From positions 20,817,715 through 20,881,714 of the forward strand of contig NC_081844.1 in the NCBI RefSeq assembly GCF_963259705.1: a DNA stretch of 64,000 nt. The letters run 5' to 3'. Position numbers and translations under genes: made by a program. The notes under the pieces were generated by a model. It was not told the DNA's origin. It was given only the letters and a program-made list of their open reading frames with translations, and ran no database searches. Positions 22,213 through 33,597 of the stretch are shown piece after piece; position 1 is the first letter of the stretch; each line of letters opens with the position of its first letter. The stretch is from Myotis daubentonii (Eukaryota; Chordata; Mammalia; Chiroptera; Vespertilionidae).

Positions 22213-22532
22213 GGGCACAATAAGAGTGACTTAGTGCGTACAACAAACTGCTATAGGCTGTGGGGCTTAAAAACAGACATTTGCCTCTTGAGGTTCCCAG
22301 ATCAAGGTACCAGCAGGTCTGGTGTCTGGTGAGGTTGCCTCCTGGTTCATAGATGGCTATCTTCTCTCTGTGCCCTCACATGGCAGACGGGATGAAGAAG
22401 CTCTCTGGGGTCTTTTTTATAAGGGCCCTAATCCTGTTCATGAGGGCTCCTCCATCCTCCTATTACCATCACTTTGGGGGTTAGGGTTTCAGCATATGAA
22501 TTTGAGGGGCACAAACGTTCAGTCCATAAGGA
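22213..22532 (-). mobile_element. MLT1-type MaLR LTR remnant
   Basis: Antisense MLT1 with phrases shared with 11937-12298, for example gaggttgcctcctggttcat, tgccctcacatggcagacgg and gggtttcagcatatgaattt. It begins just after the truncated mariner/Helitron copy. Confidence 0.7.
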
Positions 22533-22697
22533 GGAGAATGAGACTGGTTTCTGCCTCCGGGGGCTGATAGCTCTGTGCAGTTGAGGAGACAGGCAGGGCC
22601 CCACTGAGCACCAGTGTGCATAGTGGCCAACCACAGCCTCCTGCTAGGGGTTAGCTGGGGGCAGCCCTGGGACCCGAGAGCCTCACTACCACTTTCT

Positions 22698-22896
22698 AAA
22701 AAATATATTTTATTGATTTTTTACAGAGAGGAAGAGAGAGAGATAGAGAGCTAGGAACATTGATCAGCTGCCTCCTGCACACCTCCTACTGGGGATGTGC
22801 CTGCAACCAAGGTACATGCCCTTGCCCGGAATTGAACCTGGGACCCTTCCATCCGCAGGCTGACGCTCTTTCCACTGAGCCAAACCAGTTAGGGCG
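22698..22896 (-). mobile_element. Ves SINE, young subtype
   Basis: Perfect 15-bp target duplication tcactaccactttct (22683-22697 and 22897-22911). The body has the gattttttacagagaggaag form shared with copies at 40160, 45232 and 54573. Confidence 0.95.
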
Positions 22897-22911
22897 TCAC
22901 TACCACTTTCT

Positions 22912-23250
22912 GCTGCCAGCCTCTAAACCCCACCCTACTTGCATCTTCAGATTTCTCACCATGGCTCCCCCAGCCAAGCTTTGCTTTCCTCTTCATGTCG
23001 TCTAGAACGTTCTTCCACCATGTCTGCCATTCACAGACCACCTCCCTGAAGAGCACTCTCCTTTCCTTATCCTGTTGGGTTTACTTTGTGGCCCTTAGAT
23101 GTATTCATTTGTGCAATGATTTGTCACCTGTCTTCCCACTGGACTGTGAGCTTCATGAGGGTAGGAGCCTCTGGTCGTGTGTCCCCAGGTCCTCAGCCCT
23201 CGGTGCTTCCAAGCAGTAGATGCTCTCTGTTCAGTGAGCGAGTGAATATA
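22912..23250 (+). mobile_element. L2 LINE 3'-end remnant
   Basis: Phrases typical of L2 tails: cactggactgtgagcttcat followed by gagggtaggagcc, and a final gtgagcgagtgaat. Diverged, no coding capacity. Confidence 0.6.
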
Positions 23251-23560
23251 GGATTTGAAGAAGATTAAACAGCTTAAAATATCACATATTTATTAATGCA
23301 CAGCTCTAGGGACCAGAAGTCCCAAGGGGCTTGCCTGGGCTCCCTGGTCAGGGTCTGACAGAGCCAAGGTCAAGGGTGCTCGCTTGTTCTCCCTCGCTCC
23401 CGAAACATCAGTCTGTAAAGTCCTCCTCACCATGGGCATCACTCTGACTCCCTCTTTGAAAATCTAGTGCTTTAAAGGGCTCTCATGTCCACAGTGGGAG
23501 TGATGCCTCATCCCATCCACAGATTTTCCCCATGCTTTCAGGCTAGGGAATCACCTAGAG

Positions 23561-23771
23561 CAGTGGTCGGCCAACTGCGGCTCGCGAGCCACATGCGGCT
23601 CTTTGGCCCCTTGAGTGTGGCTCTTCCACAAAATACTGACTTCTGCGCATGAGCCACAAAGTTTCAATCGCACTGTACGTGCGCGCCCACACGTGGTATT
23701 TTGTGGAAGAGCCACACTCAAGGGGCCAAAGAGCCGCATGTGGCTCGCGAGCCGCAGTTGGCCGACCACTG
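23561..23771. mobile_element. hAT MITE with 76-bp perfect inverted repeats
   Basis: Bases 23561-23636 and 23696-23771 are exact reverse complements. Only 59 bp lie between them, so the element could fold into a long hairpin. Flanked by acctagag (23553-23560) and acctaggg (23772-23779), an 8-bp hAT target duplication with one change. Ends cagtggtcggcc / ggccgaccactg. Confidence 0.93.
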
Positions 23772-23845
23772 ACCTAGGGCAAATGGTCCCTGGGTCATTC
23801 CTAGACTTCCGTGGGTTTCCATAGGGATGGTTGGAATTGGGTCTT

Positions 23846-24062
23846 TTTTTTTTTTTAATGTATTTTATTGATTTCAGAGAAGAAAGGAGAGGGAAAGAGA
23901 CAGAAACATCAATGATGAGAGAATCACTGATCGGCTGCCTCCTGCACGCCCCCCACTGGGGATTGAGTCCGCAACCCGGGCATGTGCCCGTGTCGGAATC
24001 GAACTCAGGACCTTTCAGTTCTTAGGCCGACGCTCTATCCACTGAGCCAAAGCAGCTAGGAC
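23846..24062 (-). mobile_element. Ves SINE
   Basis: Perfect 14-bp target duplication tggaattgggtctt (23832-23845 and 24063-24076). The poly-T is about 18 bases. It lies 94 bp before the next exon. Confidence 0.95.
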
Positions 24063-24155
24063 TGGAATTGGGTCTTGAGAAGTCAGGTGGAGAATCTGCA
24101 CTATGGTGACAGTTAACTTACTCTGTGCTTTCATGAAATATCTTTAAACACTCAG

Positions 24156-24228
24156 GGAGAAATACACACTGGAACAAGACATTAGAGAAAAGGAAGAGGC
24201 CATCAGACAGAAAACGAACGAGGTGCAG
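24156..24228 (+). CDS. EPS15L1: EPS15L1 exon, coiled coil
   Basis: 73 nt. The first base completes Arg, then 24 codons, EKYTLEQDIREKEEAIRQKT and NEVQ. It is highly charged with heptad-like hydrophobic positions and no proline. Acceptor is aaacactcag, donor gtaagc. It lies 4.6 kb after the previous exon because of repeat insertions in the intron. Confidence 0.95.
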
Positions 24229-24404
24229 GTAAGCATGGTGCACCTTCTGGTCAGGTTGTCCTGTGTCAAATGCAGGGCAGGGAGTTTCGTCAGTGTTGGC
24301 AGGATGGGGTCATGGGGAACGTGGCCCTGCATTCACTGGGAATTGGAGCTCTGTGGGCGTTTCCAAGTGAATTTTCTTAAGTTCCCTATAATCATAGACA
24401 GGGG

Positions 24405-24990
24405 CTTTAAAAATTTATTGAGATAGACAATTTGCATAATGTAAAATTCACTATTTTGGAGTGTATAATTCAGTGGTTCTTAGCATATTATGTTGCCTAA
24501 TCATCATCTCTAATCCTAGAATATTTTCATCACTCCAAAAAGTTACTTCATAACCATTAGTAGTCACTCCCCATTTCCCCTTCCTTGGAAGGCTCTAATC
24601 TGCTTTCTGTCTCTATGGATTTTTAAAAAGTATTTTTATTTACTTTTATAAGTATATTTTTATTGATTTCAGAGAGGAAGGGAGAGGGAGTGAGAGGTAG
24701 AAACATCATTGATGAGAGAGAATCATTGATTGGCTGCCTCCTGCATGCCCCCCACTGGGGATCGAGCCCAAAACCCGGGCATGTATTCTGACCGCGAATC
24801 GAACCATGACCTCCTGGTTCATGGGTTGGCATTCAACCACTGAGCCACACCGGCCGGGCTGTCTTTATGAATTTGTCTGTCCTGGACATTTTATATAAAT
24901 AGGATCATACAGCATGTGGTCTTTTGTGTCTGGCTTCTTTCAATCAGCCTGAATTTGTGAGGTTCAGACAATGGCCTCTAACCTGTCTTA
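24405..24990 (-). mobile_element. L1M LINE 3'-end fragment split by a Ves
   Basis: Antisense L1M blocks at 24405-24622 (ttattgagatagacaatttg onward) and 24859-24990 (tctggcttctttcaatcagc), continuous in the L1 when the Ves at 24623-24858 is removed. Confidence 0.75.
24623..24858 (-). mobile_element. Ves SINE inside L1M
   Basis: Target duplication ctgtctctatggattt / ctgtctttatgaattt (24607-24622, 24859-24874), with two changes. The body ends ccggccgggc. Confidence 0.9.
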
Positions 24991-25019
24991 GAACATTCTT
25001 GCTCCGAGTGTTTCCTAGT

Positions 25020-25200
25020 GGGTGGTGGTGATGGCAGAGACTGGGATTGTCTAACTACCTGGGCTCAAACTCGGCTCTCCTTAGTAGCTTGATTTTGGAC
25101 AAGTTACTTAATGTAATGTCTCTGGGCTTTGTGTGACATTGGTAATGAGTGTTGTACTCTTCTGGGTTGTGGGGCTGGAGCATGGGGTCTGGCACATGCT
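25020..25200 (+). mobile_element. MIR SINE remnant
   Basis: Order and wording of a MIR core: gggctcaaactcggctctcc, ttggacaagttacttaatgt, tctctgggctttgtgtgaca. Ancient and diverged. Confidence 0.65.
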
Positions 25201-26009
25201 CAGTACTCACTTGGGGCCAACTTAGCTACTCAATGAGCAGAGGGGAGGTTGCACCAGGAGCAAAATGGTCAGCACCTGGGAACTACACCCTTGAAGAGAC
25301 ATAAGTTCCTGCAACGTCCCAGGTGTGAATGCATAGAGAAGGCACTGTCCCTGGGAGAGGACTTGAGTTGGCCATGGGTCCCTGAGCTGGGACTGGCTCT
25401 GCGTGGGGTTCTTGAGTGCTTTGAACTCAGAGCTGGGGGAAGGAGGAGCACAGTGGAGCAATCAGGATGCCAGCCCACCACATCCCACCTTGGTGACCAT
25501 GGATGGGTGGCTTAGCTTCCCAGCCTTCATCTCTAGCTGGCAGTGAGGATCAGTGCATGGGCTGCTCTGCATAGAGCTGAGACCAGCATTTGGTCCCAGT
25601 GTGTGCTACAGGAGTGGCTGGTTTGTTCTGGCCCACCTCTTAGGGTGGGGACCTGAGTCTGGGCTAGGGGAAGCCAAGTCAGGCTCACAATCCTTCTACC
25701 TATTCCCTGCATTTACCCACAAGGGGCTGGAACTTTATGAGACATGGGGTGGATGGCACTTGATGCCTGTCCACTGGCCCTGTGAGAAATGTCCTCTGTC
25801 ATAGCTGCAGTCTGCAGACAGGGTGGGGTGGGTGTGTCTACTCAGCTTTAGGACTTTCATTGGTTCACACTCTACTGTGTCCAGACCCTTCTTCACTGGT
25901 TTCTCAGTCTCTCTGCATATTAGCAGTGAGGACTGAGCCTTAGATGGTCTCCTGGAATGTTCTGGGTCGGAAGGCAGGGACTGGCCTACCTCTGATATTC
26001 AGTGCTTTT

Positions 26010-26234
26010 TTTTTTAATCCTCACCTGAGGATTTTTCCCCCCATTGGTTTTTAGAAAGAATGGAAGGGAGGGGGTGAGACAGAGAGAAACATAGATGTGA
26101 GAGAGACACATGGATTGGTTGTCTCCCACATGCACCCCGACCATGAACGGGGATCGAGCCTGCAACTGAGGTATGTGCCCTTGACCAGAATTGAACCTGC
26201 AACCCTCAGTCCACTGAGCCAAACCAGCCAGGGC
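26010..26234 (-). mobile_element. Ves SINE
   Basis: Perfect 17-bp target duplication tgatattcagtgctttt (25993-26009 and 26235-26251). Leader subtype with ctcacctgaggatttttccc. A 12-bp deletion shortens the reversed A-box side. Confidence 0.95.
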
Positions 26235-26477
26235 TGATATTCAGTGCTTTTATAAGAGCACCTCATAGGTGAAGTGACTATTTTTTTACATGTTTGTACC
26301 TTCATCCAGTCATTTGATTTTCACCATGCCCTCTGATTTTCACCTTAGATACAAAGCGCTCCCCTCTTCCCCACCCCTCCCCCCCCATCCCACCCAGGTA
26401 CCCACATTGCTTCACCTTCTATCCTTTCATTTCTTGGTGGGGTGTGGTGGAGCTGGCCTTCCCTTCCCTCATGTCTT

Positions 26478-26696
26478 TTTTTTTTTTTTTAATATTTTTA
26501 TTGATTTCAGAGAGGAAGGGAGAGGGAGAGATAGAAACATCAATGATGAGAGAGAATCATTGATCGGCTGCCTTTTGTACGACCCCTACTGGGGATCAAG
26601 TCCACAACCTGGGCATGTGCCCTCAACAGGAATCAAACCCGGGACCCTTCAGTCCACAGGCCGATGCTCTATCCATTGAGCCAAACCAGCTAGGGC
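26478..26696 (-). mobile_element. Ves SINE
   Basis: Perfect 13-bp target duplication tccctcatgtctt (26465-26477 and 26697-26709). Ends ccagctagggc. Confidence 0.95.
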
Positions 26697-27774
26697 TCCC
26701 TCATGTCTTAACCCAGCCTGAGTGGTTCTCCCTTCCCACCACATTGCCTAAGCCAGCTATGGTTTGCATTCTGATCACTGAGGATCTGGGTGCTGTAATG
26801 TCATTTAACTACCAAGGAAACCAGTCACTGGGTCTCCGGCATCTGCTCCCAGCCAATTCTGAGAAAGCCATTGGGTCTTTGCAGATATTCAATCTAAAGT
26901 CCTGGAGCTACTGTCCCCTCTTGTCTGTGGCAGACATGGTGAGACCCCCTGGAGCTCCTACTGGTGGGCTCCAACAGCGTACTCCTGCCAGCTTTACGAC
27001 ACTTGGGTACATGTACACCTTGATAGACCCCTCCCCCCCGGCCCCCTGCCCCCAGCTGGGAGGAAGCCTAATTCTAGCCAGGCCAGCCCAGTTCTTTGGG
27101 GGCCTCCTTTGTAAGCTGGCTAGAATGATGGCAGCTCCTTGGTCAGTGACAGAACAGTATATTTTTCTTACAGTTCTTGAAAACAGGTTTACCTTTCATT
27201 CCTGTTGCCTTTTCCCAGATGGGTCAGGCCAGGATATCACGCATCACACCTGCTGGCATAGCTGTGGGTCAGGGCCCAGTGTGGAGTGGAAGCCCTTTGT
27301 TCCACTCAGGTCAGTTTATGTTTGGTTTTAAGCAGCAAAAGCTCAGCTCAGCCTCAGCCCCCACAGTCCTGTTCACGTCACCTCCCTCCCCCATCCTGCC
27401 CTGAGCATCTCTCAGCTCCATTTCCTTTGCTACCCACTACTGTGCTGGTGAGGGCCTGCGGCATCTTTTTGTTTTGTTTTTGTATCAACAGTTTTACTGA
27501 GATATAATTCACCCATTTGAATTGTATAATTCAGTGGTTTTCAGTATATGCACACAGTTCTACAACCACCACCACCACCACCACAATTATAGAACATTTT
27601 CATCACTCTAAAAAGAAACCTTATTCCATTAGCCATCACTTTCCATCCCGCTTCCCGAGCCCATGAGAACTAATCTGCTTTCTGTCTCTATGGATTTGCC
27701 TGTTCTAGACATTTTATATAAATGAGATTATACACCAGATGGTCTTTTGTGTCTGGCCTCTTTTTGTGTTTTTT

Positions 27775-28062
27775 TTGTTATTGTTGTTAATCTCACCCAA
27801 AGATATTTTTTCCATTGATTTTAGAGAGAATGGAAGAGAGGGAAGAAAGGGGCACAGAGAGGGAGAAAGAGGGAGAGAGAGACATCGATGTGAGAGAGAC
27901 ACATCGATTGGTTGCCTCCCACATGCGCCACAGCCCTACTGGGGCTGGGGAATCGAACCTGCAACCCAGGCATGTGCTCTTGACTGGAATTGAACCTGGG
28001 ACCCTTCAGTCCGCAGGCTGATGCTCTGTCCACTGAGCCACACAGTTCAGTTTGGCTAGGGC
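27775..28062 (-). mobile_element. Ves SINE, longer variant
   Basis: Leader subtype (ctcacccaaagatatttttt) with an extended purine tract and an extra short insertion near the end (cacagttcagtttggctagg). Target duplication not clear, limits approximate. Confidence 0.85.
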
Positions 28063-28587
28063 ATCTTTTCATTTTCTTGATGGTGTCCTTTGAAGTACAA
28101 AAGTTTTAAATTTTTGTGAAGCTCAGTTTTTTTATTTCTTTTTTTTTGCTTTTGGTGTTACATCTAAGAACCCACTGCCAAGCCCAAGGTCATTAAGATT
28201 TATCCCATGTTTTCTTCTGAGAATTTTATAGTTTTAGCTCTTAGATTTAGGTCTTTGACTTATTTTGAGTTAATTTTTATATATGGTGTGAGGTAAGGGT
28301 CCAGCTTCACTCTTTTGTATGTAAAGATTCAGTTGTCCCCGTGCTCTTAGTTGAAAATGCTATTCTTTCCCCCACTGAATGGTCTTGGCATGCATCAGAA
28401 ATTCAATTAGCCATAGACGTGTGGGTTTATTTCTGGACTCTCAGTTCTATCCCATTGACCTCTATATATCTCTCTCCTTATGCCAGTATCACACTGTCTT
28501 GATGACTGAAGCTTTGTGGTAAGTTTTGAAATAAAAAAGTATGAGTCTGTCAACTTTGTTTTTCTTTTTCCAGATTTTGTTGGTTAG

Positions 28588-28784
28588 ACCGGCTCCATGG
28601 TTGAGTGTTGACCTATGAACCAGAAGGTCATGGTTAATTCCTGTCAGGGCATATGCCCAGGTTGCGGGCTCAATCCCCAGTATGGGGCTGCCAGGCAGCC
28701 AATCAGTGATTCTCTCTCATCATTGATGTTTCTATCTCTCCCTCTCCCTTCCTCTCTGAAATAAATAGAAATATAATAAAACAA
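28588..28784 (+). mobile_element. Ves SINE, diverged
   Basis: Forward copy, eroded start accggctccatggttgagtg, and a T-for-C-rich B box region ggttaattcctgtcag. The tail is aaataaatagaaatataata. Imperfect target duplication agattttgttggttag / agatcgtttggttag. Confidence 0.85.
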
Positions 28785-28930
28785 AGATCGTTTGGTTAGT
28801 CTGGATCCCTTGAATTTCCTTATGAATTTTGGAATCTGTTTACAGTTTCTACACAGAAGCCAGTTCGGGTTCTGGTGGGGATTTTGTTGAGTCTGTGGGT
28901 TGTCTGCATTATTTCTGTTCTCTCTTTGCT

Positions 28931-29215
28931 CAGACACCTCCCCCACTGTGACCCCAGTGCCCTTCCTAAACGCACCGATGAGTCTTTGTCTCTGCAATGC
29001 TCTTTAATGGCTCCTTATCCATTTCGGAACAAGGCCCAGATTCTTTGACATGCCTAGGCTGTTGGCCACCTGCTGTCCCAGGCTGCCACACTTCGTCTCC
29101 CCCTCCCCCATCACCTGTCCTTCCCTCAGATGTGGTAAACCTACACCCCGACTCTCCACCACCAACCCCCTTTCAGACATTCTGTGTTATCTCCCAAACG
29201 TGTCAGACTTGAGAT
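28931..29215 (+). mobile_element. L2 LINE remnant
   Basis: Phrases ctctttaatggctccttatc and aacaaggcccagattctttg resemble L2 3' sequence. Diverged, boundaries uncertain. Confidence 0.45.
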
Positions 29216-30274
29216 GTGCTCTTTGAATTAAAGGTCAGGGGCAGGGAGACTGCGGAGTAGAGAACGCAGCTCTCCAAAATAACTCAGAGATGCATTTTGC
29301 CTGTTGAAAGAAGAGAGAGTCGAGATGTTCTTGTCCTCAAAGCAGGGAGAGGGAGACATGCACAGTCTTCTGGTTTTGTCCCGAAAAGGCACCAGCCACC
29401 TGCAGCTCTGGCCAGCCCTGGGGATCAGCCTTACCACTTGTCCTTCCTCACCCCGACTAGAGATCCTCAAATTCACCCCTTTCTTTGAGTCCACAGCTAC
29501 CACCTTGCCTAGGCCACTGTCACCTCTCCCTGGACCCAGCCTGAACCCTCTGCCCACCGTCCTGGCTCCCTCTGTTGGCTCCTCAGGCTACATTCTCTTC
29601 TGCCATCCTATTTCAGATAAGACATTCCATTAGACTTGTCTGGTTGAAAATCAAAGATGAGAGCCACCTGTCCTCCCTTTGGTCTCCAGGGATGCAGTGG
29701 ATTTGCTCCCAGGAGGCCTTCCCTTGTGCATGTTTAAGGAGAGACAGCTATGCATATTCTCCCCTTCCTGTTTGCACGAATGCCACGGTGCAAAACACGT
29801 GCTCTGTTGCGTACCTTGTTCATTTCACATTGTAACTGGAAACTTGAGATCCCTTGAGTGGGCTGCACCGTAAGTCATCAGCCAGCCCTGCCTGGTTGAA
29901 TTTGCATTGTTGATGATTTTGCTGTTACAGATGTTTATGTTGTCACATGTTCCATATACTTCTAGGATGCTTTTCCTAGGAGTGCAGTTGTCAGGGCCAA
30001 GGATTCCTGGACTGGCCATCTCTGTAGATATGGCTGACTTGGAGGGGCTTTAGCAGTGGAGTGCAGGTCCCACGCCCGCATTTGAACAGTCTCCAGGGGC
30101 TTCCCACTGCAGAAGCGAGGCAGCCTCTGCCGCCCTCATCCTGCTTCCCTTTGCTCCACTGGAATGGACATCCCCACACCCCTTGGAGCTCCCTGGCCCC
30201 TTCCACCAGGCCTCTGTATTGGATCTTTGAATTTACTTGAGACTGGTGAACACGGGGCATGTCTGAGATAACAT

Positions 30275-30590
30275 GGTCACATTCCTGCCTCTTTTTCTGG
30301 TTGCCACCTGCTTGTTCTTCGGGTCCATCCTAAGTGGTACTTCCACTGGGGTCTTCTCCATCCATGTAGCATCAGTCTGGTCTCCCCATACCCCCCGTGA
30401 CTCCACCAACACCCATGCTGTCTCTTCGTGCCTTTCATCTCAGTTCATTTGTGTTTAGATGTCTCCTGTCTCCTTCCCACCCCCAGCCATAGGCCCCTGG
30501 AGAGCTCTTTTCGTCAGGGTCCCAGCCCCTCTCCCGGTGCCTGGCCTCTCTTAGGCCATCGGTAAATATTTGCTGAAGGGACTTAATGAG
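30275..30590 (+). mobile_element. L2 LINE 3'-end remnant
   Basis: Ends with a tail of the L2 type (ggccatcggtaaatatttgc then tgaagggacttaatgag). The body is diverged. Confidence 0.5.
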
Positions 30591-30756
30591 AGATTGAGCC
30601 AAGTCACCCAGCTGAGATGCACACATTCACAGTGGGTGTGTGCAGGGTGCCACCCCGAGCACAGATGTCCAGGGGCTCCAGCCCAGGCTGTGACCTGTTA
30701 TATTAGCATGGCTCCTTTTCACCAGTCTCAAGTAAATTCACACAACCCTTCCCTAG

Positions 30757-30918
30757 GAATTACAAAATGACTTAGACCGGGAAACAAGCAGTTTACAAGA
30801 GCTGGAAGCTCAGAAACAGGATGCCCAGGACCGCCTGGATGAAATGGACCAGCAGAAGGCCAAACTGCGAGACATGCTGAGTGACGTCAGGCAGAAGTGC
30901 CAGGATGAGACTCAGATG
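30757..30918 (+). CDS. EPS15L1: EPS15L1 exon, coiled coil
   Basis: 54 codons, phase 0, from [16 protein letters not shown] to CQDETQM. A Glu/Gln/Leu-rich helix continues the central coiled coil. Acceptor is cttccctag, donor gtgagt. The frame stays open past the donor only by chance. Confidence 0.96.
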
Positions 30919-31519
30919 GTGAGTCCCGTTCCGCTGGAGTCCAGCATGGGGAGGGAGCTTCCCAAGGGCTTCTCCAAGCTCACGATGACCTTGAAACACA
31001 ATGTGAAGAACACTGCTGGTTTGATAGAGTAGTTGGACATATCATTTGGAAAAATGTTTACACATTTGGGATTTGACCTCAGTCTCACTTGCCAAGTTGA
31101 GGAGAGATCAGCCTTGATCCCCAAGAACCTATGTGTTGTTCCTTGATCCCCTGGCCCGCGCCTGACAGCATGGGAGTCCAGCACACCTCTCTCCTTCCTC
31201 TGCTATCTTAACTGCTTGTTACAACCAGGGAGGCCCTAGCCTCAGCAGATTATAAAACCCCTATAGGCCTCGTGTGGGGACATTCAACCACTAGGACAGA
31301 TTGCCTGTGTTTGTTCGAGCTTGAGCTTGAGTTCCTCTTTATCCCAACATGACTTTCTGTTAGTCACATGGGTGAGCATGTCTGCCTTGTTGTTTCTGTC
31401 TTTGTTTTGGGTGTAGAGGGCCCGTGAGGAAGTCAGGTGTCCGGCCTCCCTGGCTTAGCTTGTTCAAAAACCGTGAACTAAGAATTCTCCCTTTGGAGCC
31501 ATATTTCATCTTATTTCAG
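30919..31519 (+). other. Intron, no repeat seen
   Basis: 601 bp between two coiled-coil exons with no recognisable repeat or motif. Confidence 0.75.
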
Positions 31520-31717
31520 ATTTCCTCATTGAAGACCCAGATCCAGTCGCAGGAATCTGACCTGAAGTCCCAGGAGGACGACCTCAACCGGGCCAAATCG
31601 GAACTGAACCGGCTGCAGCAGGAAGAGACCCAGCTGGAGCAGAGCATTCAGGCTGGAAAGGTTCAACTGGAAACCATTATCAAGTCTCTGAAGTCCACAC
31701 AAGATGAAATCAACCAG
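31520..31717 (+). CDS. EPS15L1: EPS15L1 exon, coiled coil
   Basis: 66 codons, phase 0, from [15 protein letters not shown] to KSTQDEINQ. Regular Leu/Ile spacing with Gln and Glu between, and no proline, gives the longest coiled-coil exon in the window. Acceptor is tatttcag, donor gtatct. Confidence 0.96.
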
Positions 31718-32398
31718 GTATCTCCCTGGGAGCAGGCCCTGCCAAGGCCTAGGGTTTTCTGCCAAGCAGAGCAGCTGCCACGAGCTGTTTGACTGGCGGG
31801 GCCAAGTGTCTGCCCTGAGGCCTCTTGTTCCCTTTGCTCGCACTCACTTCACTAGCATCCTGCCACCTGGAGGCTAATTGCTGAGAACCCCTGGTGTGTG
31901 TTCTAGCATCATGCTGACTTTGGTCTCACTCTTTTCCCTTCCCTGCCTGAGTGCATCTCATTTTCAGGAGTGGGCAGGGGCAGAATGAAGGGCATTAAAT
32001 TAATGGCTCACTGGGAGAGAGCCTTGGGTTCAGGAAATGATCTCATCAGCCTGGTTCTCCCATAAGCATGAGTGTGGGAGACATGTCCAGTGCCTCTCTG
32101 TTCCCATGCAATTTGAAGACAATTACATTGAGGAGGCCCCAACCTATAATGAGCATTGTTGAATGCAGCGCCCTGTTCCGGTCTTCAGGCTTCCTGGGCA
32201 GCCCCTCCCTGTCCTGCTCTGATGTGAAGGCCATGTGGCCTACAGCGCTGCTTACCAGCAGAGGGAGAGCGCTTTTCCTGCCCACTATATGTGACAGCCA
32301 TAGCACTCCCTGCTGGCCCTTGGGTCTCCCTCGTACAAAATGGGGATTATGTGTGCCCTCAGCAGTATTGAAATGGCTATTTGTGCTTCCTTCCTTCC

Positions 32399-32661
32399 TA
32401 TCTTTCTTTCTTTTTTGTAAATTCTCACCTGAGGACATTTTTTCCATTGCTTCTCAAAGAGAAAGGGAGGGAGGGAAGGAGGGAGAGAGAGAGAGAAACA
32501 TCGATATGAGAGACACATGGATTGGTTGCCTCCTGCATGTGCCCTGACCAAGGGCGGGGAGTGAACCCACAACCCAGGTACATGCCCTTGACCGGGAATT
32601 GAACCCAAGACCCTTTGGTGTGCAGGCTGACACTAATCACTGAGCAACACCAGCCAGGGGC
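32399..32661 (-). mobile_element. Ves SINE
   Basis: Target duplication tgtgcttccttcctt / tgtgcttcctttctt (32382-32396 and 32662-32676). Leader subtype ctcacctgaggacatttttt. Ends ccagccagggg. Confidence 0.9.
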
Positions 32662-32849
32662 TGTGCTTCCTTTCTTAACGAAATAGAGCTTTTGTTCTCT
32701 GATAGTTTACAGACAAAAATTTATCACAAACATGTACTGGGGGGGGGGATTTAATAACTAAATTGTGTTTTGTTAACATCTGTAGTATTATATTAAATAT
32801 TTTTAGAATTTGTAAAATCTTCATAGGAGCCAGGATATAAGAGTATGTT

Positions 32850-33010
32850 ATTAATAATAATGATAATAACAGTAACTGCTGTTTATTAATGCCCACCCTG
32901 CCAGACTCTGTCTTACTTATGATTTCCAATGGTTCACTTTGGAGAAGAGGGAACAGAGAGGTTAGGTCACCAGCCTGAGGTCATGCCGTGTGTACGAGAC
33001 ATTTAAAGTA
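32850..33010 (-). mobile_element. MIR SINE remnant
   Basis: Antisense MIR phrases: ggttcactttggagaagagg, gaacagagaggttaggtcac, ccagcctgaggtcatgccgt. Diverged. Confidence 0.6.
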
Positions 33011-33432
33011 AATGCCTGGGTCTGTCTGACCTCATAGGCTGTATTCCTTTCCTGGGCCTCACACGTCTTCTCCAGGACAAAGGAGGAGCAAGTGGGTAAT
33101 AAAAACCCTATAAAAGAGAGTGTTACTTTGAACAGATTGTGAATCTGGGTTTTGTCTAATTTCAGTTTGTTTAGAATTGACAAATGGTTTTTTGAACTCA
33201 TGCCTCTCTCAGGAGCTGGGGATACAGAGAGGTCTTCTGGGGCCATGAGAAGGACCTTGTCTTGGTTTATGAGGGTTCTCACTTGTAAATATGGTGACAG
33301 GGGTCACCTACTCCTTATAGATGGGTAATTTAGTTACCCACACGAGTTGCTCAGGGTTGTATGAAAAACATGTCTCACTTGAGAATTTTTCCCTAACTGC
33401 CACTTGATGCAAGTGATGTCTTTGTTGTGCAG

Positions 33433-33597
33433 GCAAGAAGCAAACTTGCCCAGCTGCACGAAAGCCAGCAGGAAGCCCACAGGAACCTGGAGCAGTACGA
33501 CGAGGTGCTCGATGGGGCCCATGGCGCCAGCCTGACCAACTTAGCTGACCTGAGCGAGGGTGTCTCCCTGACAGAGAGGGGCGGTTTTGGAACCATG
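33433..33597 (+). CDS. EPS15L1: EPS15L1 exon, end of coiled coil
   Basis: 55 codons, phase 0, from [19 protein letters not shown] to ERGGFGTM. The helix breaks at the glycine/alanine segment DGAHGASL, after which the chain leads into the DPF tail. Acceptor is ttgttgtgcag, donor gtaaag. If the following intron were kept, the frame would close at TAA after four codons (33598-33612). Confidence 0.95.

Larger units (their letters stand above)
19555..24155 (+). other. Intron inside coiled coil, rearranged
   Basis: Ves (20063-20331), mariner MITE with Helitron inside (20441-21262), a duplicated mariner/Helitron junction (22060-22202), MLT1, Ves, L2, a palindromic hAT and another Ves. 19574-20051, 21363-22059 and 23252-23552 contain nothing I can name. 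Confidence 0.75.
27478..28930 (-). mobile_element. L1M LINE 3' region, split by two Ves copies
   Basis: Antisense L1M in blocks 27478-27774, 28063-28587 and 28785-28930. Phrases such as gttttactgagatataattc, cttttggtgttacatctaag and ggtccagcttcactcttttg follow L1 order, so this is one old insertion interrupted later. No ORF survives. A (CCA)n run lies at 27566-27583. Confidence 0.75.
24229..30756 (+). other. Intron inside coiled coil, repeat-rich
   Basis: L1M pieces, MIR, L2 and seven SINE-sized insertions, listed separately. 25201-25992, 26710-27470 and 29216-30270 hold nothing I can name; ORFs there look accidental. Confidence 0.7.
31718..33432 (+). other. Intron with one Ves and one MIR
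   Basis: Apart from the Ves at 32399-32661 and MIR at 32850-33010, and a G run at 32741-32749, nothing nameable. Confidence 0.75.

Noticed and set aside
26615..27331. 238-residue forward ORF
   Set aside because: Begins inside a Ves SINE and runs through intron; no homology recognised.
32068..32547. 159-residue forward ORF
   Set aside because: Runs from intron into a Ves SINE; no domain and no retrocopy signs.
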